DNA of 64,000 nt from Prochlorococcus sp. scB245a_520K10 (lineage in GTDB: Bacteria > Cyanobacteriota > Cyanobacteriia > PCC-6307 > Cyanobiaceae). The position numbers were made by a program, and so were the translations under genes. This document shows, piece after piece, positions 6,968 to 17,658 of this stretch; position 1 is the stretch's first letter; every line of letters starts with the position of its first letter. The stretch covers positions 62,001 through 126,000 of the forward strand of contig JFNU01000004.1 in assembly GCA_000634515.1 (NCBI GenBank), written 5' to 3'. Under the pieces are notes generated by a model that was given only the letters and a program-made list of their open reading frames with translations, had not been told where the DNA came from and searched no databases.

Positions 6968-9724
6968 TCAGCTAGGTTTGAAAACGATCTCATCTTTTTT
7001 GGCGGGATTAAGTTTAATTGTTATATTTTTTTTGTTTTTAAAGTTATCCTCTAAAAGTTTTGCAGCTAAGGGATTTTCTATTTGTCTTCTAAGCTCTCTG
7101 CTAAGTGGTCTTGCACCATATTCAGGTTCGAAAGAATCATTTGCAATTTTATTGATAACTTTTTTGTCTATAGCAATATTTATTTTCTGTTCAAGTAGCA
7201 GGTTTTTTAAATCTTCTGTTTGTAAAATAATTATTTTTTGAAGTTCATCAATAGATAATGGATCAAACTTCACTACTTCGTCAATTCTATTTAAAAATTC
7301 AGGTCTAAAAATTGAAGACAATGTATTACTAATAGACTCATCTAGAGTTTGTTGATCTTTTTCTGATTTTCCTTCACTTTTAGAAATCTTTTGTGAATAC
7401 TCCAGTATAGATTTACCAGCTAGGTTACTTGTCATGATGATTACGGTATTTTTGAAATCTACCGTCCTTCCTTGTGAGTCAGTTAATCTTCCTTCATCTA
7501 AGACTTGTAAAAGGATATTAAATACTTCTGTATGTGCTTTTTCTATCTCATCAAGAAGTATGACTGAATAGGGTTTACGTCTTACAGCTTCAGTTAATTG
7601 ACCTCCCTCTTCATAACCAACATAACCTGGAGGAGCTCCCAAAAGTCTTGCTACGGCATTTTTCTCCATATATTCACTCATGTCTAGTCTTAAAAGTGCG
7701 TCTTCTTCATCAAATAAAGCTGTTGCAAGAGATTTTGCTAATTCTGTTTTACCAACGCCTGTGGGACCCATAAATAAAAAAGATCCAATAGGTCTTTTAG
7801 GACTTTTCATGCCAACACGAGCCCTTCTAATTGCAGCAGAAACAGCTTCTATAGCTTTTTCTTGTCCAATAACTTTTTCACTTAGTTCTCTTTCTAGATT
7901 GACTAATTTCTTACGTTCATTTGAAACTACTTTAGAAATTGGAATACCTGTGATTTTTGATATGACATCAGCAATATCATCAGGTTCAACTTGATATTTA
8001 AAAGGGAAATTTCTGTTTTTCCTCATTTTATTAAAGTTCCCTTCAACTTTTTGTATTTCATTCTCTATTTCACTTAACTCTTCTTCAAGCTTTTCTAAAA
8101 AATCCAGATCATTTACAATTTCGCGATTTGATTTATCTTTTATTTGTTTGGTTAGCTTATCCTCTTCTTTCATCAAAATCGATAATTGCTTCATTTCTTC
8201 CCGAAAGTTATTCCAATTTTCCAAGAGAACGTTCAATTTTGTCTCTGATTGTTGCTTAATATTCAATAGTTTTTCTTGCGCTTCGATATCTTCATTTCCT
8301 AAATTATTCAGTTTTTCATCAATACTATTAATTTTGTTTTCTAGTTGGAAAATTATTTGCGGCTTTTTATTAGACTCAATTTTTAATTCTGCTGCTGCTT
8401 CGTCAATTAAATCTATTGCTTTATCAGGAAGACATTTATCGCTGATGTATCTGTCGGCCAATTTTGCAGAATAATTCACAGCATCTCTAGAAATTCTTAT
8501 ACCATGATGTGATTCATATTTCTTTTTGATACCTTGCAGTATTTTTGCGCTTAATTCTACTGAAGGTTCATTAACAGCGATCTTTTGAAAACAATTATTC
8601 AATGCCTGATCTTTTTCAATAGTTTCACGAAATTTCTCAGGTGTTGTTGTACCGATACATCTAAGTTCTCCTTCAGCTAGTAAAGGTTTTAAGATATTAC
8701 TAATGTCGGTAGTAGATCTGTCAGAACTTAATATTGAGTGGATTTCATCAATAAATAAAATGATTCCTTGGCTTGGATCATTTAGTTCCTGAAGTATTAA
8801 ACTTAGTCTTTCCTCTAGTTGGCCTCTAAATTTTGTCCCAGAAACTAAAGCACCTAAGTCAAGTGAAATGATTTTAAAGTCTTTTAAAGAATCGGGAACT
8901 TTTTTGTCTACAATTAATTGCGCAAGTAACTTTGCAATTGAGGTTTTACCAACTCCTGGATTGCCGATAAGTATGGGATTATTTTTGGTTCTTCTGCATA
9001 GTACCCTCATTAAATTATTGATCTCATTTTCTCTTCCTATAACAGGATCCAGTAACCCTTTTTTAGCTGATTCTGTTAAATCTTTTCCATAAAGTGATAG
9101 TGCATTTTCATCTTTTCCCACTTGTTTTTTGGTTTCAATCTGAAGTTCACTTTTCGGTAATGGAATAATAGCTTTTTCAAAATTTTCTTCTTTAGCTAAA
9201 GTCTTTTTGTTTGATTCAAAATTAGATTGGTTTTTTATCTCAATGACGTTTTTATAATTAAGACGATCATTGGATTGATTAATATTTGGGAAAAACTTTA
9301 ATTCTTCCTCTAATTTTTCCATTGAAAGGTTGCCTTCTTCAAAAACATAATTACCAATTCTTAAATCTCTTCCAAGAGCAATTAGTAAATGCGGAATTTC
9401 GATTAATCTCGATCCCCATTGAATTTTAATCTGATTTGCATTATCTAATAAAATTTCTAAATCTTCTCCGATAGTAAAAATATCTGACTCATTTGTCGGC
9501 GTCTCTTCTAAAAAATCTTCTGTTATATCTAAAACTGTATCTTGGTCGATTGATAATTTTTCAATGAAAGCAAAGAATTCACTTGATGAGAATAATGTAT
9601 GAATTATGTGTTCAATATTAAATTCGCTATGATCCCATTTTTTTGCAGTTTCTTCGCCCAATAGAAGAAGATTCCAACTTATATCGCTAAAAAGTTCAGG
9701 ACTGGATGTAAGAGTTTCTCTCAT
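6968..9724 (-). CDS. clpB2: ClpB-type Hsp100 disaggregase (second ClpB type)
   Basis: This is a 918-residue two-ring AAA+ chaperone. After a divergent N-terminal domain, the first ATPase domain has GNPGVGKT and ILFIDEIHSIL. A coiled-coil middle region of about 110 residues (KINSIDEKLNNLGNED... EIQKVEGNFNKM) is of ClpB length. The second ATPase domain has GPTGVGKT and VILLDEIEKAH. I see no IGL/IGF loop of the kind that docks ClpP, so a stand-alone disaggregase is more likely than a protease partner. The N domain and linker differ from typical ClpB1, which suggests the ClpB2 paralogue known in cyanobacteria. It is divergent from eno. Confidence 0.88.
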   Translation of the reverse strand: MRETLTSSPELFSDISWNLLLLGEETAKKWDHSEFNIEHIIHTLFSSSEFFAFIEKLSIDQDTVLDITEDFLEETPTNESDIFTIGEDLEILLDNANQIKIQWGSRLIEIPHLLIALGRDLRIGNYVFEEGNLSMEKLEEELKFFPNINQSNDRLNYKNVIEIKNQSNFESNKKTLAKEENFEKAIIPLPKSELQIETKKQVGKDENALSLYGKDLTESAKKGLLDPVIGRENEINNLMRVLCRRTKNNPILIGNPGVGKTSIAKLLAQLIVDKKVPDSLKDFKIISLDLGALVSGTKFRGQLEERLSLILQELNDPSQGIILFIDEIHSILSSDRSTTDISNILKPLLAEGELRCIGTTTPEKFRETIEKDQALNNCFQKIAVNEPSVELSAKILQGIKKKYESHHGIRISRDAVNYSAKLADRYISDKCLPDKAIDLIDEAAAELKIESNKKPQIIFQLENKINSIDEKLNNLGNEDIEAQEKLLNIKQQSETKLNVLLENWNNFREEMKQLSILMKEEDKLTKQIKDKSNREIVNDLDFLEKLEEELSEIENEIQKVEGNFNKMRKNRNFPFKYQVEPDDIADVISKITGIPISKVVSNERKKLVNLERELSEKVIGQEKAIEAVSAAIRRARVGMKSPKRPIGSFLFMGPTGVGKTELAKSLATALFDEEDALLRLDMSEYMEKNAVARLLGAPPGYVGYEEGGQLTEAVRRKPYSVILLDEIEKAHTEVFNILLQVLDEGRLTDSQGRTVDFKNTVIIMTSNLAGKSILEYSQKISKSEGKSEKDQQTLDESISNTLSSIFRPEFLNRIDEVVKFDPLSIDELQKIIILQTEDLKNLLLEQKINIAIDKKVINKIANDSFEPEYGARPLSRELRRQIENPLAAKLLEDNFKNKKNITIKLNPAKKDEIVFKPS

Positions 9725-11274
<1,550 letters not shown>

Positions 11275-11279
11275 TTTTT

Positions 11280-12947
11280 CTAGCGCTTTAGTTTTTCTAA
11301 ACGGGAGCCTTTACTCATGCTTAATTGGCATTTTAGCCAATCGATGCTTATGGGCAGTGCAAAAAATAATGGTAACAATGCAAAATTATTTTGTTTATTT
11401 GTTACGAGTAAAGCAGATGCAATTGATAAGCTTCCTATGAGAATTGAATGGCCTAATGTTTTTTGAGCAGTAAACATTTTTTTAAATTGTCTATCAGACT
11501 CTCCCATTCTTATTTGTAATTGTAGATCACCCTGCTCTAATCTTTCTAAACTTTCATCTATTCTTTTAGGAATTCCTACAGCTTTAGATCCTATTTCACC
11601 TACTTGCCTTCCAAATTGGTTAATTAAATCGTTAGGAGTTTGATTATTAGAAGTCATAAGTTCTATTAAATAAGGCTTGGTAACTGATACAAGATTAAAC
11701 CCTGGGTCAAGCATTCTGCCAACTCCTTCAAAAGTTGACAAAGCTCTCATTACAAATATTAAATCTACTGGTAGTTGAAATGGAGTTTCATAAACAAGTT
11801 CGTATAGATCTCCAGATAATTTTTCAATTATATTTGGACTAAATGGTGGAGTTAAGGCTTCTTTGAGCATTAACCTCACTAATCTTCTTACTGGCCCAAT
11901 ATCAATATCTTTTGAAATTAGGCCAGCTTGTTGCAGTTGACTTACAAGTGATGATGCGTCTCTTAAGGCAGCAGCCTTAACCATTGCACCTAGACTCGTT
12001 TGAAGATTATTTGAGATATTACCCATCATTCCAAAATCATAAAAAATTAATTTACCAGTATTTGAAACTGCTAGGTTCCCTGGATGAGGATCTGCATGAA
12101 AAAAACCGTAATTAACTAGTTGTTTTAGGTAGCTGATAGCACCAATTTCTGCAATTTTTGGTAAATTTATTCCTTTGGTTTGTAATTTTTCTAAGTCGCT
12201 TATTTTTGTTCCCTCTAAATAACTTAAACAAAGCACTTTTTCACTACTCATATCCCAAATTACTTCAGGAACTTCAATATTTTCATCATCAAGAAATTGC
12301 TGTCTAAACCTTGCTGCATATTGTGCTTCGCAATTGAAATCAAGTTCCTTCAAAAGAACTTTCTTGCACTCTTTAGCAATCTCAACCCAATTTCGACCTC
12401 GACTCCAATTCTTATTTTTCTGCAACAATCCTGCTATTTGTTGCATTATGCCTAAATCGATAATAAATAATTCTTTTAAATTGGGCCTTTGAACTTTGAA
12501 AACTACTTTTTTACCATTTTTTAGAGTCGCTCTATGAACCTGAGCTAGTGATGCTGATCCTACCGGTTCGGATATTATTTGATCTATTTCATCAGACTTT
12601 GATCCTAATTCTTTTCTGATAGTTTCTTCAACTTGCTCAAATGAAAAATTAGGAACTTGATCCTGTAATTTAGATAATTCTTGTATCCAGGTATTAGGAA
12701 TTAAGTCAGGTCTTGCTGATAATAATTGTCCAATTTTAATAAATGCTGAACCAAGTTTAATTAATTGATTGGTAAACCACTTAGCTCGTTTAATTTGGAT
12801 CCTACTTTTTTTAGTGCTATGAGTTTGGAAAATTGTAAATCTAATATTATCCAGCCATAAATTTATTAAAAGCAAAATTAGGGTTATCCAAATAAGAAAG
12901 CCCCTTCTTAATTTTTTTAAACGAAAATCAATATTGTGATAACTCAT
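11280..12947 (-). CDS. ABC1/UbiB-family atypical kinase
   Basis: This 555-residue protein belongs to the ABC1/ADCK/UbiB family. The family marker KxGQ is seen in FIKIGQLLSARPDLIP near residue 70. The Ala-rich nucleotide loop is VGSASLAQVHRATLKNGKKVVFKVQRP, and the catalytic region is FFHADPHPGNLAV with YDFGMMG. Hydrophobic spans occur near the N-terminus and near the C-terminus (SILIGSLSIASALLV). In plastids and cyanobacteria these kinases affect prenyl-quinone and tocopherol metabolism, but the substrate here is unknown. Its start overlaps the stop of the small upstream gene by four bases, so the two are translationally coupled. Confidence 0.9.
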   Translation of the reverse strand: MSYHNIDFRLKKLRRGFLIWITLILLLINLWLDNIRFTIFQTHSTKKSRIQIKRAKWFTNQLIKLGSAFIKIGQLLSARPDLIPNTWIQELSKLQDQVPNFSFEQVEETIRKELGSKSDEIDQIISEPVGSASLAQVHRATLKNGKKVVFKVQRPNLKELFIIDLGIMQQIAGLLQKNKNWSRGRNWVEIAKECKKVLLKELDFNCEAQYAARFRQQFLDDENIEVPEVIWDMSSEKVLCLSYLEGTKISDLEKLQTKGINLPKIAEIGAISYLKQLVNYGFFHADPHPGNLAVSNTGKLIFYDFGMMGNISNNLQTSLGAMVKAAALRDASSLVSQLQQAGLISKDIDIGPVRRLVRLMLKEALTPPFSPNIIEKLSGDLYELVYETPFQLPVDLIFVMRALSTFEGVGRMLDPGFNLVSVTKPYLIELMTSNNQTPNDLINQFGRQVGEIGSKAVGIPKRIDESLERLEQGDLQLQIRMGESDRQFKKMFTAQKTLGHSILIGSLSIASALLVTNKQNNFALLPLFFALPISIDWLKCQLSMSKGSRLEKLKR

Positions 12948-13261
12948 CTAATTTGATTATTTATTGATTTATTTAGTAGATCAATTTGCTTATTGATGCC
13001 TTCAATTTCATTTAAAGCTTTTTTTATTTTGGAATTTTTAAAAGTATCTGTGGGATCATTATTTTGAATATTCTCTGATTTCTCCAACCTTGAGGCTTCC
13101 TCGATTATGGATTCTTTCAAATTATCAAATTCTTTTTTGAGGATTTCTGGCACATCTTGAGCAATATTTGTTGCTTCTTCAATTTTTTCAACCAATAACT
13201 CGTTTAATTTTTCAGTTACTTTTTTAATAGCAGCTTTTAAAAGGTAATCAGAGTTGGTCAT
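12944..13261 (-). CDS. Small coiled-coil protein coupled to the UbiB-like kinase
   Basis: I do not recognise this 105-residue protein. It is highly charged, almost entirely heptad-like (KKVTEKLNELLVEKIEEATNIAQDVPEILKKEFDNLKESIIEEASRLEK), and has no membrane span. The ATGA overlap with the kinase gene indicates coupled translation, so a role as a partner or regulator of that kinase is a reasonable inference only. Confidence 0.7.
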   Translation of the reverse strand: MTNSDYLLKAAIKKVTEKLNELLVEKIEEATNIAQDVPEILKKEFDNLKESIIEEASRLEKSENIQNNDPTDTFKNSKIKKALNEIEGINKQIDLLNKSINNQIR

Positions 13262-13513
13262 GAAAAATATAATGTTTCTATGGCAATTAATCTTTTAGAC
13301 ATAATCTAATAATAGATCAATACAGAACATTTCACGAAACTGATCATTTTTATAATTAATTTTTTTATTTTTCCTATGTAAGTTTGTTTCTATATTATGC
13401 TTTTTTCTTTTTTTTCTTTTAACTTATATCTATATACAGGTTAGGTATTAACATTAAAGATATCTTCTAACCAAAAACTCATCTAATTAACTACTAAAAG
13501 GAGTTTTATTACA

Positions 13514-14470
13514 TTGGAAATCATCGAGTCAGATGTAGTTATTATCGGAGGAGGTCCTGCCGGATGTACTTGCGCACTTTATACATCTCGTTCAAATTTA
13601 AAGACAGTTATTTTAGATAAAAATCCATCTGTCGGCGCCCTAGCAATAACTCATCAGATAGCTAATTATCCAGGTGTACCAGTTGATATAAGCGGGGAGA
13701 AATTACTTACTCTAATGAGAGATCAGGCTGTGCAATACGGCTCAGATTATAGAAGAGCACAAGTGTTTGGAATAGACGCTAGTGGAGAATGGAAAATGGT
13801 TTATACACCTGAGGGCACTTTCAAGGCTAAAGCACTTGTTCTTGCGAGTGGAGCTATGGGTAGGCCTGCATCATTTAAGGGAGAAGCGGATTTTCTTGGC
13901 AAAGGAGTAAGTTATTGTGCTACATGTGATGGAGCTTTTTATAAAAATAGAGAAGTTGCAGTAGTTGGAGTGAACAAGGAGGCAATTGAGGAGGCAACTG
14001 TTCTTACTAAATTTGCGTCTACTGTGCATTGGATTACATCAAGTGATCCTAAATCAGATAATGAAGAAGCTATGGAATTGATGGATAATTCAAATATAAA
14101 ACATTGGAGCAGAACAAGATTATTGGAAATATTGGGTGATGATATGGGTGTGAATGGAGTTGTTGTAAAAAATAAACTAGAAGAAAATCCCATTAATTTA
14201 AATTTAGATGGAGTCTTTGTCTATATGAGTGGTTCAAAGCCAATTACTGATTTTTTAGGGGATCAAATTGCTTTAAAAGAGGATGGAGGAGTTATTGTGG
14301 ATGACTTTATGTCTACAAACTCTGATGGAGTTTGGGCTATTGGAGATATAAGAAATACACCATTTAAGCAAGCCGTTGTTGCCGCATCTGATGGATGTAT
14401 TGCAGCAATGTCAATTGATAGATATTTGAATAGTAGAAAAAATATAAGAGTAGATTGGATTCATTCTTAA
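13514..14470 (+). CDS. trxB: Thioredoxin-reductase-like flavoprotein lacking NADPH motifs
   Basis: This is a 318-residue pyridine nucleotide-disulfide oxidoreductase fold. The FAD site is IIGGGPAGCTCALYTSR (residues 10-26), with the second FAD segment GVWAIGDIRNTPFKQAVVAASDG near the end. The redox pair is CATC (135-138), as in bacterial TrxB. The NADPH-binding motif GGGxxAxEEA is degenerate (VVGVNKEAIEEA, 150-161), and the HRRxxxR motif is replaced by HWITSS. Known cyanobacterial enzymes of this kind use ferredoxin or another flavin-linked donor. It starts at TTG with a good AAGGAG ribosome site 10-12 bases upstream. The symbol reflects the fold, not proven NADPH activity. Confidence 0.85.
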   Translation: MEIIESDVVIIGGGPAGCTCALYTSRSNLKTVILDKNPSVGALAITHQIANYPGVPVDISGEKLLTLMRDQAVQYGSDYRRAQVFGIDASGEWKMVYTPEGTFKAKALVLASGAMGRPASFKGEADFLGKGVSYCATCDGAFYKNREVAVVGVNKEAIEEATVLTKFASTVHWITSSDPKSDNEEAMELMDNSNIKHWSRTRLLEILGDDMGVNGVVVKNKLEENPINLNLDGVFVYMSGSKPITDFLGDQIALKEDGGVIVDDFMSTNSDGVWAIGDIRNTPFKQAVVAASDGCIAAMSIDRYLNSRKNIRVDWIHS

Positions 14471-14494
14471 AAAATTAAATATTATTTCTTTGAT

Positions 14495-14776
14495 TTAGAG
14501 GGGTGTTGCTTCAGAAATATAAGCAACTCCTCCGTAATAACTTAGATCATCCCTAATATTATCTCTCATTTTATCTATTAATTCTTGTTCACAAAAAACG
14601 ATTACATGAGCATTCGATCCTAATCCTGTAAATTCCATGTCCTCGGTAACTACTCTTTCAGGACCTCTGCCTGTAGCATGTTTCATAACTGTATATCCAG
14701 GAACATCAGCTTTTTCTAAGGTTTTAATGATTGCATCTAGTTCTCTTTCACTAAATATTAAGTCTAATCTTTTCAT
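14495..14776 (-). CDS. sbtB: SbtB-like PII-family regulator
   Basis: This 93-residue PII-like signalling protein is directly downstream (2 bases) of sbtA. In characterised cyanobacteria, SbtB binds adenyl nucleotides and modulates SbtA. The alpha-beta pattern and segments such as DVPGYTVMKHATGRGPER, a short T-loop, and SNAHVIVFCEQELIDKMRDNIRDDLSYYGGVAYI support the call. The protein ends at YISEATPL, before the C-terminal CGPxGC loop present in Synechocystis SbtB. That loop acts as a redox-sensitive switch there, so this copy should lack it. Confidence 0.88.
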   Translation of the reverse strand: MKRLDLIFSERELDAIIKTLEKADVPGYTVMKHATGRGPERVVTEDMEFTGLGSNAHVIVFCEQELIDKMRDNIRDDLSYYGGVAYISEATPL

Positions 14777-14778
14777 TT

Positions 14779-15777
14779 TTATAAAGGAGATAGTGGGATA
14801 ATGGTATTTACTAAACTCATATATATTGGAATACCAAGAACGATATTGAATGGGAATGTTAGACCTAGTGTTGTTGAAATGTAATAACTAGATTTAGCTT
14901 CTGGGACTGTCATCCGCATAGCGGAAGGAACTGCAAGATATGAGGCGCTAGCACATAAAACCACAAATAAAAGTGAATTGCCAGGTCCTAAAGATAAAAA
15001 TCTTGCAATGAATACACCTATAAATGCATTAAACAAAGGCATGAAAATTGCAAAGCCAATTAAAAATGAACCTGCACTTTTCAATCTCGGTAATCTTTGA
15101 GCAGCCACTATACCCATGTCTAATAAGAAGAAGCATTCTGCTCCATAGAATAATTGTCCAGTAAATGGTTCCATTTTCGCAATGCCTGAAGGATTACTGG
15201 AAGCAGTGAGAAATCCTACAATTAAGCTTGAAAGCAATAAATATACTGATCCATTCAAAAGTGATTCATGTAATATTGCGCTTAGGTGCATTTTTCTTGA
15301 CTTAGGTCTGTTTTTGGGAGCTGCAAATTTTACAAGTAATAATCCAACTATTATTGCAGGGGACTCCATTAGAGCTAAGGCGCCAACCATAAATCCATCA
15401 AAAGCTATTTTTTGACTTTCTAAAAAACTCTCTGCAGAAATAAATGTAACAGCACTTATTGAACCGTAAGCTGCTGCTATCGCGGCTGAATTAAAGACAT
15501 CAAACTTAAATCTTAAAATTAAAAACCCAATTAGCGGAATTACTAGTGACATTAGAATTGCAGCACTTAAAGTCGGCAATACTTGATCATTAAACCCACT
15601 TTTCTGTATCTCAATACCTCCTTTGAACCCAATAGCTAAAAGCAGATATAAAGAGAAGAGTTTGGGTAATGGAGCTGGTATTTCTAAATCAGATTTAAAG
15701 ATTACTGATATTGCTCCAATCAAAAAGAAAAGAACTGGCGGGGCTAATACATTTTGCAGAATTGGATTTATTTCCAT
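14779..15777 (-). CDS. sbtA: Sodium-dependent bicarbonate transporter SbtA
   Basis: This 332-residue integral membrane protein of the SbtA family has about ten hydrophobic segments arranged as an inverted repeat. Characteristic parts are NVLAPPVLFFLIGAISVIF near the start, YLLLAIGFKGGIEIQKSG, AAYGSISAVTFISAESFL and CASASYLAVPSAMRMTVPEAKSSYYISTTLGLTFPFNI. The family couples sodium to high-affinity bicarbonate uptake at the plasma membrane. It lies 6 bases after the SulP gene and 2 bases before sbtB, so all three should be one transcript for inorganic carbon supply to carboxysomes. Confidence 0.93.
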   Translation of the reverse strand: MEINPILQNVLAPPVLFFLIGAISVIFKSDLEIPAPLPKLFSLYLLLAIGFKGGIEIQKSGFNDQVLPTLSAAILMSLVIPLIGFLILRFKFDVFNSAAIAAAYGSISAVTFISAESFLESQKIAFDGFMVGALALMESPAIIVGLLLVKFAAPKNRPKSRKMHLSAILHESLLNGSVYLLLSSLIVGFLTASSNPSGIAKMEPFTGQLFYGAECFFLLDMGIVAAQRLPRLKSAGSFLIGFAIFMPLFNAFIGVFIARFLSLGPGNSLLFVVLCASASYLAVPSAMRMTVPEAKSSYYISTTLGLTFPFNIVLGIPIYMSLVNTIIPLSPL

Positions 15778-15783
15778 AGATTA

Positions 15784-17436
15784 TTAGGCTAGTTCATTTA
15801 GAGCGGTTTCTAAGGCTTCTTTTCTTGTCTCAATGATGCCTTCAACTCCAAACTTAGCTAATCTTTCCTTTACTTTTTCATTGGCTCCAGCAACAAATGC
15901 TTTCCTAGAGTTATTTTTTGCTTCTTGCATCATATCCTCTATTGCGAGAGTCGCTGTTACTCCAAGTCTTGGTACATCAGTGATATCTAATATCAAAATC
16001 TTATAGTTTCTTACAAGCATCATTCTCTCAGAGATACCTTTGGCTGCCCCAAAACTGAGGGGTCCTTTTAGTCTAAATAGCATTACTTCTCCTGAACATC
16101 TATCTAGAAGTGCCTTTTCATCTGCAGGTAACGAATTTTTAGCTTGATCATCTTTTGATAAAGGATTATCCTCATCCATACCTTCTAATTGAGTTTCGGT
16201 TATTGAATCAATAGTGAGCATATTTGCTATAAATACACCGACTAAAACTGCCCAAATTAAATCCCAAAAAACAGTCATTAGTAGTACCCCGTACATTACT
16301 ACTGAAGTTTTTAAAGATAATTTGTGAGCCCTCCTCAAGAATCCCCAATCAATAATATCTAGACCTACTTTTATAAGGATTCCTGCTAGCAAGGCAGTTG
16401 GTATTTGCTCAGCTAAAGGTCCCGCACCAACTAAAACTATCAATAATACAATCGAGTGAACCATTCCAGAGAGGGGAGTTGAGCCTCCAGATTTAACATT
16501 TATTACAGTTCTCATTGTTGCTCCTGCTCCAGGTAAACCTGAAAACAGACCTGCGACAGCATTTCCTATCCCTTGCCCAATAAGTTCTCTATCTGAATTA
16601 TGTTTTGTTTGAGAAATATTGTCTGCTACAAGAGATGTTAGTAAAGAGTCAATAGCGCCAAGTACTGCTAGGACTAATCCTGCCTTGAAAATAATTGGAA
16701 AATATTGATTAAAACTTGGGAAATTTAAAGATGGAACACCCCTTGGAATTTCTCCAATTCTATCAATAGTTCCATCTCCAAAAATTAAAATTGATATTGG
16801 AGTTACTATCAATAATGCCAACAGAGGAGAAGGAACCCATTGACTTATTTTTCTAGGAGTAAGAAATACTATACCTAGTGTCATTATTGCTACTCCTATG
16901 GCAGCACCATTGGGTTGGAAATTTGAAAATACAGTTGATAAAGATTCGACTACTCCACCACGAGTGCTAATTCCTAGTAATGGTCCAATCTGAAGTGCAA
17001 TTATTATTACTCCAATACCAGACATAAATCCTGAAACAACAGAATATGGAACTAATGTAATGTATTTTCCTAGTTTTAAAATCCCGAATAATATTTGCAG
17101 TAAGCCGCCAATTACTACAGCTGCCATCACTAAAGGTAAAATTTGTCCTGCAGACAGATCTCGTGGAACTCCTACTGCTGCTAAACCTGCTACTACACCA
17201 GCAACAGTTACACTCATGGGTCCAGTTGGTCCACTAACTTGAGCAGGGGTCCCGCCGAATAATGCTGCTAAAAAACCAACTACTACTGCACCATATAGTC
17301 CATAAATTGCTCCGCCAGGCCCTAACGCAGCATTACCAAAAGCAAGAGCGAGAGGTAGAGCCACCACTGCGGCTGTGATTCCTCCAAGAATATCGCCTCT
17401 TACATTCTTAAGGTGAAATCCATTAATTATTTGCAA
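15784..17436 (-). CDS. SulP-family anion transporter with STAS domain, probable bicarbonate (BicA-like)
   Basis: This is a 550-residue SulP transporter. The membrane part (about residues 1-400) opens with GDILGGITAAVVALPLALAFGNAALGPGGAIYGLYGA and contains VSGPTGPMSV and NAVAGLFSGLPGAGATMRT. A C-terminal STAS domain follows (EVMLFRLKGPLSFGAAKGISERM... ILDITDVPRLGVTATLAIEDM). SulP proteins carry sulfate, bicarbonate or other anions. Co-transcription with sbtA and sbtB argues for bicarbonate, as in BicA. Substrate is inferred from context. Confidence 0.88.
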   Translation of the reverse strand: MQIINGFHLKNVRGDILGGITAAVVALPLALAFGNAALGPGGAIYGLYGAVVVGFLAALFGGTPAQVSGPTGPMSVTVAGVVAGLAAVGVPRDLSAGQILPLVMAAVVIGGLLQILFGILKLGKYITLVPYSVVSGFMSGIGVIIIALQIGPLLGISTRGGVVESLSTVFSNFQPNGAAIGVAIMTLGIVFLTPRKISQWVPSPLLALLIVTPISILIFGDGTIDRIGEIPRGVPSLNFPSFNQYFPIIFKAGLVLAVLGAIDSLLTSLVADNISQTKHNSDRELIGQGIGNAVAGLFSGLPGAGATMRTVINVKSGGSTPLSGMVHSIVLLIVLVGAGPLAEQIPTALLAGILIKVGLDIIDWGFLRRAHKLSLKTSVVMYGVLLMTVFWDLIWAVLVGVFIANMLTIDSITETQLEGMDEDNPLSKDDQAKNSLPADEKALLDRCSGEVMLFRLKGPLSFGAAKGISERMMLVRNYKILILDITDVPRLGVTATLAIEDMMQEAKNNSRKAFVAGANEKVKERLAKFGVEGIIETRKEALETALNELA

Positions 17437-17658
17437 AGATACTCTCCTTAAAATAAATACTTAACTAAAAGATATTATCTCTTTATGACGTAAATTTGTG
17501 AAAAATGAAGTTTGTGCAAAATATTTTTGTAACTTTTTTTTCTTCTTGAAGATAATTAAGTTAATTTTCCTGAACAAAAGGAGTCTCTGATTGATTTATG
17601 TGCGAGACAAGCGATTAACCTATATAGATAAATATCTTTCCACTTTAATAATATTCAA

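Noticed and set aside
13262-13513. Pyrimidine-rich 252-base gap before trxB as a possible RNA gene
   Set aside because: I could find no stable stem, terminator or known small-RNA motif, only T-rich low-complexity sequence.
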